Shown: piece after piece, positions 33,868-42,480 of the stretch
How positions within the stretch are numbered: the first letter of the stretch is position 1
Layout: every line of letters starts with the position of its first letter
Assembly: GCF_900105175.1 (NCBI RefSeq)
Contig: NZ_LT629771.1
Coordinates: 6,406,622-6,470,621 of the forward strand
Origin: Jiangella sp. DSM 45060
GTDB taxonomy: Bacteria > Actinomycetota > Actinomycetes > Jiangellales > Jiangellaceae
DNA length: 64,000 nt
Direction of reading: 5' to 3'
Made by a program: the position numbers and the translations under genes
Notes under the pieces: generated by a model
Told to the model about the DNA's origin: nothing
What the model saw: the letters and a program-made list of their open reading frames with translations, nothing else
Database searches by the model: none

Positions 33868-34293
33868 TCAGAAATCGGTCCCGGCCTCCAGTCGCTGCCG
33901 CAGCAACCGCTCCAGCGGCATCGACTCGCCGTCCCGCGCGCCGACGCCCACCTGCAGCGGCGGATCGGACGGAGCGATGCGCACGCCGGCCAGCCGCGAC
34001 CGCGCCGACCGGGGCACGTCCATCAGGTAGAACCCGCCGTCCTCGCCGACCGCCATCGCCTGGTTGCGGCGGACGTACCAGCCGCGGAGCCCGGTCCGGT
34101 ACCGGACGGCGCCGTCGGCAGCACGTGCCCGCAACGGCCCCGGCGCGATGCCGGCGGCGGTCATCGCGGCGACGAACTCCGCGACGATCTCCTTCGCCCG
34201 CTCCGTCTCGGCCGCCTGCTTGCGCGCCAGCGCCTCGGCCTGCGCCCGGACGACGTCCCCCCGCCGCTCCCGCCAGTTCCCCTCACCACTCAC
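33868..34293 (-). CDS. Conserved hypothetical actinobacterial protein
   Basis: A 141-residue soluble protein. The N-terminus is a charged helix (RERRGDVVRAQAEALARKQAAETERAKEIVAEFV), followed by a beta-rich part with RTGLRGWYVRRNQAMAVGEDGGFYLMDVPRSARSRLAGVRI and a final PLQVGVGARDGESMPLERLLRQRL. From memory, similar proteins occur near this operon in other actinomycetes, without function. It is transcribed away from the endonuclease IV gene, with a palindromic element in the gap. Confidence 0.75.
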   Translation of the reverse strand: MSGEGNWRERRGDVVRAQAEALARKQAAETERAKEIVAEFVAAMTAAGIAPGPLRARAADGAVRYRTGLRGWYVRRNQAMAVGEDGGFYLMDVPRSARSRLAGVRIAPSDPPLQVGVGARDGESMPLERLLRQRLEAGTDF

Positions 34294-34383
34294 CCCAGCA
34301 CTTTACGAGGGCGCGGTGCGCGGCCGGCCCTGACGCTCCCGCGCGGCGCGGACCGCACAAGCGAGCCCGCGCGGACCGCAACG

Positions 34384-34483
34384 GCGTGCGGCGGTGGGGG
34401 GACGCCGGCAGGGGTAGGCTGCGGGCGTCCGAGCGAGGAACGAGCGAGGCGGGCGGGGCCGGCGTCCCCCCACCGCCGCACGC
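34384..34483 (+). repeat. Palindromic element, copy 1
   Basis: Perfect 26-bp arms (34384-34409 and 34458-34483) enclose a 48-nt core. Each arm's inner end is GCCGGC; the core carries CGAGCGAGG twice, two bases apart (34430-34438 and 34441-34449). It lies in the divergent gap between the hypothetical gene and nfo. The core is identical to copy 3 and differs by one base from copy 2, while the outer arm sequence is unique to this copy. Confidence 0.9.
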
Positions 34484-34540
34484 AAGCAACCTGAGGCCGG
34501 CGGGCCCACGCTGTCAGAGCGGCGCGATAGCGTCTGAGAC

Positions 34541-35329
34541 ATGGCTGAGCAGCGCATCGGAGCCCACGTGAAGCTGGGCGATCCCATCACGGCGTCGAAG
34601 TCCACCGGGGCCGGCGCGGTGCAGATCTTCCTGGGCGACCCGCAGGACTGGAAGGCGCCGAAGCTGGCGTACCCGGGCGGCGCCGAGGCGCTGAAGGCCG
34701 ACGCCGAAGCGGCGGGGCTGACGGTGTACGTGCACGCGCCGTACGTCGTGAACGTCGCCACCACGAACAACCGCATCCGCATCCCGAGCCGGAAGATCCT
34801 GCAGCAGCACGTCGACGTCGCGGCGCAGGTCGGCGCGGCCGGGTTGGTGGTGCACGGCGGCCACGTGCTGAAGGGCGACGATCCTCAGGCCGGCGTCGAC
34901 AACTGGCGCAAGGCGGCCGAGCAGCTCGACGCCAAGGTGCCGGTGTTCATCGAGAACACCGCGGGCGGCGACTACGCCATGGCACGCAAGCTCGACCGGC
35001 TGGCCGCGCTGTGGGACGCCGTCGGCGAGTTCGGGTTCGGGTTCTGCCTCGACACCTGCCACGCGTTCTCGGCCGGCATCGCGCCCGAGGACATGGTGGA
35101 GAAGACGCGCGCCATCACCGGGCGCATCGACCTCGTGCACGCCAACGACAGCCGCGACCCGTTCGACTCCGGCGCCGACCGCCACGCCACCATCGGCACC
35201 GGCAGCATCGGCGGCGAGGCCATCGTCGCGGTCATCGAGGCGGCGGGCACCGACGCCATCGTCGAGACGCCGGCCGAGGGCCAGGAGGCCGACGTCGCCT
35301 ACCTACTCGACCACGTCAAGGCCCGCTGA
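34541..35329 (+). CDS. nfo: Deoxyribonuclease IV (endonuclease IV), AP endonuclease
   Basis: A 262-residue TIM-barrel enzyme starting with RIGAHVKLGDPITASKSTGAGAVQIFLGDP. It shows the zinc-ligand motifs of the family: VHAPYVVNVA, LVVHGGHV, FIENTAGGD, GFCLDTCHAFSAG and LVHANDSRDPFDSGADRHATIGTG. It cleaves DNA 5' to abasic sites in base-excision repair. All nine zinc-binding positions appear preserved. It stands alone, flanked on both sides by palindromic elements. Confidence 0.95.
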   Translation: MAEQRIGAHVKLGDPITASKSTGAGAVQIFLGDPQDWKAPKLAYPGGAEALKADAEAAGLTVYVHAPYVVNVATTNNRIRIPSRKILQQHVDVAAQVGAAGLVVHGGHVLKGDDPQAGVDNWRKAAEQLDAKVPVFIENTAGGDYAMARKLDRLAALWDAVGEFGFGFCLDTCHAFSAGIAPEDMVEKTRAITGRIDLVHANDSRDPFDSGADRHATIGTGSIGGEAIVAVIEAAGTDAIVETPAEGQEADVAYLLDHVKAR

Positions 35330-35369
35330 CGGCCGTGCGCGGGCAGCAGCTCGGCGGGCCCGGCGCCCG

Positions 35370-35437
35370 GGTGACGCCCGCAGCCCAGCCAGCCCGGTGT
35401 CCAGGTGACGCCCGCAGACCAGCGAGGCCGGTGTCCG
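35370..35437 (+). repeat. Two tandem 34-bp units overlapping palindromic element copy 2
   Basis: GGTGACGCCCGCAG starts at 35370 and again at 35404, and similarity continues through CCGGTGTCC, giving two imperfect 34-bp units. The left arm of palindromic element copy 2 lies within the end of the second unit, so that arm is made of sequence that also exists outside the element. Confidence 0.7.
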
Positions 35438-35519
35438 GGGATGCCGGCAGGGGTGGGCTGCGGGCGTCCGAGCGAGGAACGAGCGAGGCGGGCGGGGCCG
35501 GCATCCCCGGACACCGGCC
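35426..35519 (+). repeat. Palindromic element, copy 2
   Basis: Perfect 23-bp arms (35426-35448 and 35497-35519) around a 48-nt core differing from copy 1 at one base. The arm sequence (GGCCGGTGTCCGGGGAT before GCCGGC) is unrelated to the arms of the other copies beyond the inner GCCGGC. It lies between the convergent nfo and marR genes and could act as a bidirectional terminator there. Confidence 0.9.
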
Positions 35520-35556
35520 GGACTCACCGCGCAGCCGGCCGGCAGCCCCCCAACGG

Positions 35557-36063
35557 TCAGGCGTCGACGTGCGGCCGCGCCCGGGCCGCCTCCGCCACGC
35601 CGGCGACGGCCTCGGGCCGGACGGTGTCGCGGACGATGCGCAGCGCCTCGGTCAGTGCCTCCAGTTGCTCCGGCGTCAGCAGGCCGGTGTACCAGCGGTC
35701 GACGTCCTCGATGTGGTCGGCGACGGCGGCCGTCACCCGTTCGAGGCCGGTGTCGGTGAGCACGGCCCAGGTGCCGCGGCGGTCGGTGTCGCAGCTGGCG
35801 CGCACCACCAGGCCGGCCCGCTCCAGCCGGTCGACCACGCGGGTGACGCCACTGGTGGTCAGGCTGGTCTGCGCGGCGAGGTCGCTCATGCGCAGCTGGC
35901 AGTTGGGCGTGCGCCCCAGTCGCAGCAGGATCTCCAGCTCGTTCTCGGACAGGCCGTGGCGGCCCAGGCGGGCGGCGAACTTCTGCGTCAGCCCCCGGTG
36001 CACCTCGACGAGCAGGCCGACGGCGGTGAGCCGGTCGTCGTCGATGATTCGCGTCGTCGCCAT
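35557..36063 (-). CDS. MarR-family transcriptional regulator
   Basis: A 168-residue winged-helix regulator: LVEVHRGLTQKFAARLGRHGLSENELEILLRLGRTPNCQLRMSDLAAQTSLTTSGVTRVVDRLERAGLVVRASCDTDRRGTWAVLTDTG is the complete MarR core, with the DRRG wing. It diverges from the yceI gene across 76 bp, so YceI is the probable controlled gene, as in many actinomycetes. Confidence 0.93.
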   Translation of the reverse strand: MATTRIIDDDRLTAVGLLVEVHRGLTQKFAARLGRHGLSENELEILLRLGRTPNCQLRMSDLAAQTSLTTSGVTRVVDRLERAGLVVRASCDTDRRGTWAVLTDTGLERVTAAVADHIEDVDRWYTGLLTPEQLEALTEALRIVRDTVRPEAVAGVAEAARARPHVDA

Positions 36064-36083
36064 AGATGCTGATGCTAACAATG

Positions 36084-36116
36084 GTTGACGGCGCAAAATA
36101 TTGGATGTTGACGCGC
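36084..36116. promoter_or_regulatory. Direct repeats in the marR/yceI divergent gap
   Basis: GTTGACGGCGC (36084-36094) and GTTGACGCGC (36107-36116) form a direct repeat 23 bp apart around the AT-rich CAAAATATTGGAT. TTGACG resembles a -35 box, so this is the likely promoter/operator for yceI. No clear MarR palindrome was found. Confidence 0.4.
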
Positions 36117-36139
36117 ATTCGTCAGAGAAAGGGCAGGCC

Positions 36140-36748
36140 ATGGCCGAGGCGCACATCGCCCGCGACGTGCACCCGTGGAACGGGCTGACGGTGCCGGCCG
36201 CCGGCGTCTTCACGCTCGACCCCGAGCACGCCGACGTCACCTTCGCCGTCCGGTACCTGATGCTCACGCAGATCAAGGGCCGCTTCGACGACGTCAGGGC
36301 GACGCTGACCCTCGGCGAGGACCCCACGGCGTCGCAGGTCGAGGTCGTGGTCGGGACGGCCAGCCTCTCCACCGGCGAGGACGACCGCGACCAGCGGCTG
36401 CGCTCGCCCGACTTCTTCGACGTCGCCGAGCACCCGGAGCTGACCTTCCGGTCCACCACCATCGCCCACGTCGAGGGCAACGAATTCGTGCTGGCCGGCG
36501 ACCTCACCATCCGCGGCAGCACCCGGCCGGTGGAGTTCCGGGCCAGCTTCGACGGCGTCGGCTTCGACCCGTGGGGGGCGCAGGTCGTCGGGCTCAGCGC
36601 GCGCACCGAGATCGACCGCGAGCGCTGGGGCCTGACGTGGAACCGGGCCCTCGAGACCGGCGGGGTGCTGATCGGCAAGACGGTCGTGCTGGAGATCGAC
36701 GCCGAGTTCACCCGCCCGGCGCAACCGGACACTCCCGGACGTTCGTGA
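36140..36748 (+). CDS. YceI-family lipid/isoprenoid-binding protein
   Basis: 202 residues with the YceI lipocalin-like barrel pattern: VFTLDPEHADVTFAVRYLMLTQIKGRFDDVRATLTL, then RDQRLRSPDFFDVAEHPELTFRST and GDLTIRGSTRPVEF. YceI proteins bind polyisoprenoid or other amphiphilic chains. There is no signal peptide, so the protein should be cytoplasmic, unlike the periplasmic Gram-negative members. ATG 36140 is chosen for its AAAGGG ribosome site and because homologues start here. Divergent MarR regulator. Confidence 0.9.
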   Translation: MAEAHIARDVHPWNGLTVPAAGVFTLDPEHADVTFAVRYLMLTQIKGRFDDVRATLTLGEDPTASQVEVVVGTASLSTGEDDRDQRLRSPDFFDVAEHPELTFRSTTIAHVEGNEFVLAGDLTIRGSTRPVEFRASFDGVGFDPWGAQVVGLSARTEIDRERWGLTWNRALETGGVLIGKTVVLEIDAEFTRPAQPDTPGRS

Positions 36749-36788
36749 TCGTTCTCGGGTCCGCACGCGAACCGGGTACCCTCGCCCC

Positions 36789-37928
36789 GTGACACGCTCC
36801 TCCGCCCTCACCGTCCGAGAGATCACGAGCGACCAGCATCTCGCCGCGATCGCCGAACGGCCTTCGGTCAGCTTCCTCCAGACACCGGCGTGGGGCGTGG
36901 TCAAGCGCGACTGGCGGTCCCGCTCCGTCGGCTGGTTCGACGGCGACAAGCTGGTCGGCGTGGCGCTGGTGCTGTACCGCAAGGCGCCGCGGGTGCGCCG
37001 CTATCTCGCCTACGTCCCCGAGGGCCCGAGCATCGACTGGGACGGCATCTCGGCCGCCGGCGACCTCCAGCGCTGGCTGACCCCGCTGGTCGAGCACGTG
37101 AAGGCGCAGGGCGCGTTCGGCCTGCGCATGGGGCCGAGGGTGGTGGGCCGCCGCTGGTCCAACGCCACCCTGAAGAGCGCCCTGGCCGACCCCGGCGTCG
37201 CCCGGCTGCGCGACGTCCCGGCCGACGAGACCACCGCCACGGGCACCGCACTGGCCGAACAGCTGACGGCGCTGGGCTGGCGCCCCCCGGCCGAGGTCGA
37301 CGGCTTCGCCGCCGGGCAGCCGCGGCACGTGTTCCAGCTGCCGCTCGAGGGGCAGTCCGAGGACGACGTCCTCAAGGGCTTCAACCAGCTGTGGCGGCGC
37401 AACATCAAGAAGGCCGACAAGTCCGGCGTCGTCGTGTCGCTCGGCACCGCTGCCGACCTGCCGGAGTTCCACCGCATCTACGCCGAGACCGCCCAGCGCG
37501 ACGCGTTCACGCCGCGCCCGCTGTCATACTTCGAGGGCATGTGGGCGGCCATGACGGGCGAGGCGCCGGAGCGGCTGCGGCTCTACCTGGCGCACCACGA
37601 GGGCGACCTCGTCGCGGCCGCCACCATGACCCGCGTCGGTACGCACGCCTGGTACTCCTACGGCGCCTCGACGACGACCAAGCGCGACGTCCGCGGCTCC
37701 AACGCCATCCAGTGGCGCATGATGCGCGACGCGCTGGCCGAGGGGTGCGCCGTCTACGACCTGCGCGGCATCACCGACACGCTGTCCGAGGACGACCCGC
37801 ACGCGGGCCTGATCCGGTTCAAGCTGGGCACCGGCGGCCACGCGGTCGAGTACGTCGGGGAGTGGGACCTCCCGATCTCGCGCGTCCTCTACTCTGCCTT
37901 CGACCTGTATATGAAGCGCCGGAGCTGA
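36789..37928 (+). CDS. FemX/FemAB-type peptidoglycan bridge aminoacyltransferase
   Basis: A 379-residue protein with the Fem fold (two GNAT-like domains): SFLQTPAWGVVKRDWRSRSVGWFDGDKLVGVALVLYRKAPRVRRYLAYVPEGPSIDW at the start and YSYGASTTTKRDVRGSNAIQWRMMRDALAEGCAVYDLRGI near the end. Such enzymes add the first residue of the interpeptide bridge to lipid II, using charged tRNA. It is followed four bases later by an alanine-racemase-like gene, a neighbour pair found near this locus in Streptomyces too. Which amino acid is transferred is not visible. Confidence 0.9.
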   Translation: MTRSSALTVREITSDQHLAAIAERPSVSFLQTPAWGVVKRDWRSRSVGWFDGDKLVGVALVLYRKAPRVRRYLAYVPEGPSIDWDGISAAGDLQRWLTPLVEHVKAQGAFGLRMGPRVVGRRWSNATLKSALADPGVARLRDVPADETTATGTALAEQLTALGWRPPAEVDGFAAGQPRHVFQLPLEGQSEDDVLKGFNQLWRRNIKKADKSGVVVSLGTAADLPEFHRIYAETAQRDAFTPRPLSYFEGMWAAMTGEAPERLRLYLAHHEGDLVAAATMTRVGTHAWYSYGASTTTKRDVRGSNAIQWRMMRDALAEGCAVYDLRGITDTLSEDDPHAGLIRFKLGTGGHAVEYVGEWDLPISRVLYSAFDLYMKRRS

Positions 37929-37932
37929 CCGC

Positions 37933-38976
37933 GTGTCCCTGACCCTGCACATCGCCGCCGATCAGTGGCGCGGCCGGGTGCGCCGCTACGTCCAGGACGC
38001 CTCCGCCGCCGGCGTCACCGTCGTCCCGGTCACCAAGGGCAACGGCTACGGCTTCGGCAACGCCGTGCTGGCGGCCGAGGCGGCCCGGCTGGGCGTGGCC
38101 ACGCTGGCCGCCGGCACCTACGACGAGCTGCCCGCCGTCAGCCCCGAGTTCGGCGGTGACCTGCTGGTGCTGTCGCCGTGGCGGCCGTGGCTGGCCGGCG
38201 CCGTCGGCGACGACCGCGTCGTCCACACCGTCTCGCGGCTCGAGGACCTGCGCCAGCTGGCCGCCGGCGCCACCCGGCCGCGGGTGGTCGTCGAGGTGCT
38301 GACGAGCATGCGGCGGCACGGCATCGACCCCGGCGAGCTGGCCGAGACGGCGAAGCTCCTCGACGACGTGCGGTTCGAGGGGTTCGCGCTGCACCTGCCG
38401 CTGGCCGGCGACCACGCCGCCGAGGCGACGACGCTGGCCCGGCGGGCGTTCGAGGCGGTCCCGACGGCGGCGCGGACGGTCTGGGCGAGCCACCTGAGCG
38501 CCGAGCGCGCGGCGGCCGTGGGCCGCGACACCGACGCCGAGGTGCGGCTGCGGGTGGCGACGGCGCTCTGGCTCGGCGACCGCTCCGGGCTGACCCCCCG
38601 GGCGACAGTGCTGGACGTGCACCGGGTGCGGCGCGGCGAGACGTACGGCTACCGGCAGCGCCGGGCCCGCCGCGACGGCGCCGTCGTGGTGGTCGCGGGC
38701 GGCACGGCGCACGGGGTGGCCCTGCAGGCGCCGGTCGCGGCGAGCTCGCTGCGGCAGCGGGCGACGGCGCTGGCCCGCGGCGGCCTGGAGGCGGGCGGAC
38801 GGTCGCTGTCGCCCTTCCGCGTCGCCGGCAAGCAGCGCTGGTTCGCCGAGCCGCCGCACATGCAGTGCTCGATGATCTGGCTCCCCGCCGACGTCGAGCC
38901 ACCCACCGTCGGCGACCAACTCGACGTCGAGGTCCGTTTCACCACGACCACCTTCGACGCCCTCGCCTGGGATTAG
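37933..38976 (+). CDS. Alanine racemase-like PLP protein
   Basis: 347 residues with an alanine-racemase N-terminal barrel: VTVVPVTKGNGYGFGNAVLAAEAARLGVATLAAGTYDEL, where the Lys of VTKGNGYG is the PLP lysine. The C-terminal domain is shorter and divergent compared with Alr, ending in DQLDVEVRFTTTTFDALAWD. It probably works with the FemX-like enzyme directly upstream in cell-wall amino acid supply, but racemase activity is unproven because the Tyr of the second domain is not recognisable. Confidence 0.8.
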   Translation: MSLTLHIAADQWRGRVRRYVQDASAAGVTVVPVTKGNGYGFGNAVLAAEAARLGVATLAAGTYDELPAVSPEFGGDLLVLSPWRPWLAGAVGDDRVVHTVSRLEDLRQLAAGATRPRVVVEVLTSMRRHGIDPGELAETAKLLDDVRFEGFALHLPLAGDHAAEATTLARRAFEAVPTAARTVWASHLSAERAAAVGRDTDAEVRLRVATALWLGDRSGLTPRATVLDVHRVRRGETYGYRQRRARRDGAVVVVAGGTAHGVALQAPVAASSLRQRATALARGGLEAGGRSLSPFRVAGKQRWFAEPPHMQCSMIWLPADVEPPTVGDQLDVEVRFTTTTFDALAWD

Positions 38977-39012
38977 ACGACCCAAGCGAAGCGTGAGCCG
39001 GCAGACCACCGA

Positions 39013-39104
39013 GGCTGCGGGTGGGGGCGCCGGCAGGGGTAGGCTGCGGGCGTCCGAGCGAGGAACGAGCGAGGCGGGCGGGGCCGGCGTCCCCACCCGC
39101 AGCC
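39013..39104 (+). repeat. Palindromic element, copy 3
   Basis: 22-bp arms (39013-39034 and 39083-39104), complementary at 21 positions; the one mismatch is a G-T pair that would still pair as G-U in RNA. The 48-nt core is identical to copy 1. GCAGACCA-n-CGAGGC precedes both this copy and copy 2. It lies between the convergent alanine-racemase-like gene and the decayed phosphotransferase gene. Confidence 0.9.
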
Positions 39105-39120
39105 GGACAGGGCCAGCCGA

Positions 39121-39901
39121 CTAGCGAAGTACGTTCAGCTCGTCGAGAGCGCGATGGCCGCGCTCGACCACCCCTGGAACGACATCGTGGCGCCCGTGAC
39201 GGATGGGGATCTCGAGCATGTGGAGGATCTGCGCCGCTGCGAGCACCGCCGCCCCTTCCCAGCCGACCAGGTCGAGGATTCTCGTCCACAGCCGCCTTCG
39301 GACACCGTCCAGCAGCGGATCCTGGAAGGTGTACCACACGAGGGTGGTGAGATCGGTCGCCCGCGTGCCGCTACCCGCGTTCCCGATGTCCACGACCGAC
39401 ACCACCGCTCCGTCACGGACCAGGACATTGCTGGGGGTCGAGAGATCGGCATGGACCATGTCCGTTGCCTCTCCTGGAGGTGGGACGTCGGCACACACGA
39501 GCCGCAGGCGCTCGACCAAGGCCGCCACCTCGGCGGAATACCCCGAGAGCCTGGCCACGGACCGGCGGAGAAGCGACTGCTCGGGCGTCTCGTTGACATC
39601 CAGCCCGGCGACAGCCGATCTCCATCAGCTGCTCGACGAGAGACTGGGTCAGCTCCGGCGCGGGAGCCGCGTCAACGAAGTCCGTCAGATGCCACACATG
39701 AGTGGCGGTGGCCCCACTCCGAGCCAGGCCGGGGTGGGATAGCCGCGCCCGCGCATGTGCTCGACGACTCTCAGGGCTCGCAACGTCTCGCCCAGTTGGT
39801 CGGGGTGTGTCCGGGGCACTGCTTTGAGCACGGCATGTGCCCTTGGCCACGTCGTCCAGGACCTCGGCCGGCAGCTCTTCGGCAGGGCACATGGGGCACA
39901 C
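39121..39901 (-). pseudogene. Decayed aminoglycoside/choline-type phosphotransferase (APH) gene
   Basis: The C-terminal kinase lobe is readable from 39121 to about 39610, with the catalytic MVHADLSTPSNVLV and metal-binding VVDIGNAGSGTRATDL. Upstream, homologous segments sit in changing frames: ATATHVWHLTDFVDAAPAPELTQSLVEQLMEI in a second frame, then AVLKAVPRTHPDQLGETLRALRVVEHM in a third. At least three frameshifts lie near 39615, 39715 and 39835, and the N-terminal lobe is missing. Sequencing error is an unlikely sole cause of three shifts. It abuts palindromic element copy 3. Confidence 0.8.
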
Positions 39902-39904
39902 GCC

Positions 39905-41047
39905 TCAGCCGGCCCAGCGCCCCGTCAAATACGCCGCGGCCCACACGGACATCAACGGCACCGATACGGCGAGGTACGCCCAGAGCACCCAGCGACGCCG
40001 AGCGGCGAGGAGCGCGATCGTCACCCACAGCGGCCACCACAGCAAGGTCGCCCGGGGCACCGAGAAGAACCACGTCGACGTGCCGAAGGCGATGACCTGC
40101 AGGCCGATCCAGGTGGCCTCGCCCCAGCGACGCCACCAGAGCAGGGCACCGGTCAGGACGACCCCGACGAGCATGGCGACGATCTCGGCGCGGAACATCC
40201 ACGCGAACCCGGGCGACTGCGTGCCGCCGAACGCGGCCTGCCACGTGGCGTCGAGCGACGTCCACGGCCAGGTGAAGTGGCGGTCCCAGCCTTCGGCCTG
40301 GGCGTGCAGCCAGGCCAGCCAGTCGCCGGTCTCGGACTCGAGGTAGAGCGACCACGCGAGCAGCGGCAGCGCGGGCAGGAACAGCCAGCCGAGGCCGGAC
40401 CACCAGGGCCGGCCGGACCGCTCGACCGCCTCGCGCCGGGTGGTCAGCCAGTGGACGGCGACGGCGACGGCGAGGAACACGCCGCTGACCCGCACCGTGC
40501 ACGACAGCGCCGTCAGCACGCCGGCCGCCAGCCAGTGCTGCCGGCGCGCCGCCAGCCAGGCCGGGAACGCGCAGGCGAGGAAGAGCGCCTCGGTGTACGG
40601 GGCGGCGAGGAACACCGCCGACGGCGACACGGCCCAGACGACGACGGTGAGCCGGCCGATCCGCTGGCCGCCCTCCAGTTCGCCGATGCGGCCCAGCGCC
40701 ACCGCGGCGACGGCGCCGGCGACCAGCGACACGATCAGCCCGGCGGCGACGTGGCGCAGCCCCAGCTGGTCGCCGAGCCAGAGGAATGCCGGGAAGCCGG
40801 GGAAGAACGCCTCGTTGGGGACGCCGGTGGGCTGCCCGCCGTAGCCGTGGACGGCGATGCCGAGGTAGTGCCAGTAGTCCCATTGCTGCCACCGGTCGAG
40901 GGCCGGGACGACGTCCTGGCCGGCGGCGACGAACATCCAGCCGGTGGCGCCGGCGATGACCCACATCGAGACGCGGGTGGCCAGCCAGATGCCGAGGGCG
41001 TCGCGGTCGACGCCGCGGACCCGGTCGGACAGCGTCCGTGCCGTCAT
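39905..41047 (-). CDS. PIG-V-like mannosyltransferase, polytopic membrane protein
   Basis: 380 residues with about ten transmembrane helices. The first loop holds WQQWDYWHYLGIAVHGYGG and NEAFFPGFPAFLWLG, the WD...H-Y-x-x-I-A and FFP-x-P signatures of PIG-V-like (GT-C fold) transferases, which take sugars from polyprenyl-phosphate donors on the outer face. It is coupled by an ATGA overlap to the GT87-type gene upstream, suggesting a shared cell-envelope glycan pathway. The acceptor is unknown. Confidence 0.85.
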   Translation of the reverse strand: MTARTLSDRVRGVDRDALGIWLATRVSMWVIAGATGWMFVAAGQDVVPALDRWQQWDYWHYLGIAVHGYGGQPTGVPNEAFFPGFPAFLWLGDQLGLRHVAAGLIVSLVAGAVAAVALGRIGELEGGQRIGRLTVVVWAVSPSAVFLAAPYTEALFLACAFPAWLAARRQHWLAAGVLTALSCTVRVSGVFLAVAVAVHWLTTRREAVERSGRPWWSGLGWLFLPALPLLAWSLYLESETGDWLAWLHAQAEGWDRHFTWPWTSLDATWQAAFGGTQSPGFAWMFRAEIVAMLVGVVLTGALLWWRRWGEATWIGLQVIAFGTSTWFFSVPRATLLWWPLWVTIALLAARRRWVLWAYLAVSVPLMSVWAAAYLTGRWAG

Positions 41048-42453
41048 GGCGTCGCCTCCCGCCGCCGGTGCCGGGGCGCGGTGGCGTCGACCGGGGTCAG
41101 GAACGGGCGGACGGGGTCGTCCTCGGGTCGGCGGATGTCGCGCACGACCATCACAACGAGCCAGAGCAGCCCGGCGATCCGCAGCAGGATCGCCAGCGCG
41201 TACTGGTCGTTCGTCAGCAGCGGCGCGGACGGGTCGTAGAGCGTGGCCAGGAAGCGCCACAGGAGCAGGACGTAGACGCCCTCGGCCAGCTGCCAGACGA
41301 CGAGGTCGCGCACCCGGGGCCGCGCGAGCACCGCCAGCGGCAGCAGCCACAGCGAGTATTGCGGCGACCACACCTTGTTCACCAGCAGGAACGCGGCGAC
41401 GGCGAGGAAGGCGAGCTGGGTGACGCGGGGCGGGGCGGGCGCGGTGAGCGCGAGCGCGGCGATCAGCACCAGCAGCACCGCCGCGGACACGACGGCGAGG
41501 TCGTCGACGGACTCGGGCAGCAGGCCCGGCTTCAGCAGGCCGATCGCGAACCACGTCGAGCCGAAGTCGGCGGCGCGCTCGGCGTTGAAGGTGAAGAACT
41601 CCCGCCAGCCCTCCGGCGCCCACCACGCCACCGGCAGGTTCACCGCGCACCACGCGACGACGGCGGCGACGACGGCCAGTGCGGTGTCGCGCAGGGCCGC
41701 CCTCCGGTCCGGCGACCGCAGCGCCACCAGCACCAGGACGCCGAGCAGCAGCGCGGGATAGAGCTTCGTGGCGGTGCCGAGCCCGATCAGCACCCCGGCG
41801 AGCACCGGCCGGTCACGCGTCCACGCCAGGATCGCCAGCGACATCGCCAGCACGGCCAGCAGATCCCAGTTGACGTACGCGCTGAGCAGCAGCAACGGCG
41901 ACGCCGCCACCAGCAGCCCGTCCCACGGCCGGCGCGGCACCGTCCGCGCCGTCGCGACCACGACGGCCAGCGCGCACAGGGCCATGAGCCCGGCGGTGAG
42001 GTCGAAGAAGATCACGCTCTCCGCGAAGGCGGGCGCCAGGTCGCCGCCGCCGAACGCGTCGTACAGCCCGCCCGCCACGACCGCCGTCACCTGCATGACG
42101 GCGCCGGTCAGCACCGGGTACTCCAGCAGGCTGTCGCGGTAGGCCAGCAGGCCGTCGGCGAAGCCGCGCTCGCGGTACAGGAACGCGACGTCGCTGTAGC
42201 AGAGCGACGTCCACATGGACCGGTCCGCGCGGTCGGCCCAGCCGGTGGACCGGCACGGCTGGTCGGCCAGCAGCCCGAGCGCCAGCACGACGACCGCGAC
42301 CAGCAGCGCCACCCGGACCGGGCCCCACCAGCGGCGTGGCTGGGCCGCCCGGCGCCCGAACGGCCCGCCGATCGCCTCGCTCAGGCCCGCGACGACGGGA
42401 TCGTCACGACTGGGCGCGGCGGCGGCCGCGCGGCGCTGCGGCGTCACCGACAC
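41044..42453 (-). CDS. GT87/DUF2029-family polyprenol-phosphate glycosyltransferase
   Basis: A 469-residue protein with about ten to twelve helices. A TM at about 45-62 precedes a large outer loop with CYSDVAFLYRERGFADGLLAYRDSLLEYPVLTGAVMQ. The YPVLTG block and catalytic acidic residues in the first loop are typical of GT87 mannosyl-/arabinosyltransferases of actinobacteria. It sits 27 bp after the PBP gene and overlaps the next transferase gene, so the three form one envelope operon. Confidence 0.85.
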   Translation of the reverse strand: MSVTPQRRAAAAAPSRDDPVVAGLSEAIGGPFGRRAAQPRRWWGPVRVALLVAVVVLALGLLADQPCRSTGWADRADRSMWTSLCYSDVAFLYRERGFADGLLAYRDSLLEYPVLTGAVMQVTAVVAGGLYDAFGGGDLAPAFAESVIFFDLTAGLMALCALAVVVATARTVPRRPWDGLLVAASPLLLLSAYVNWDLLAVLAMSLAILAWTRDRPVLAGVLIGLGTATKLYPALLLGVLVLVALRSPDRRAALRDTALAVVAAVVAWCAVNLPVAWWAPEGWREFFTFNAERAADFGSTWFAIGLLKPGLLPESVDDLAVVSAAVLLVLIAALALTAPAPPRVTQLAFLAVAAFLLVNKVWSPQYSLWLLPLAVLARPRVRDLVVWQLAEGVYVLLLWRFLATLYDPSAPLLTNDQYALAILLRIAGLLWLVVMVVRDIRRPEDDPVRPFLTPVDATAPRHRRREATP

Positions 42454-42480
42454 GAGTCGACAGCTTAGGGGGTTGGACGG

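Noticed and set aside
34290-34489. Small minus-strand frames through the palindromic element copies
   Set aside because: They repeat the LARSSLGRP translation of the element itself in intergenic copies; without a host gene they have no start or ribosome site.
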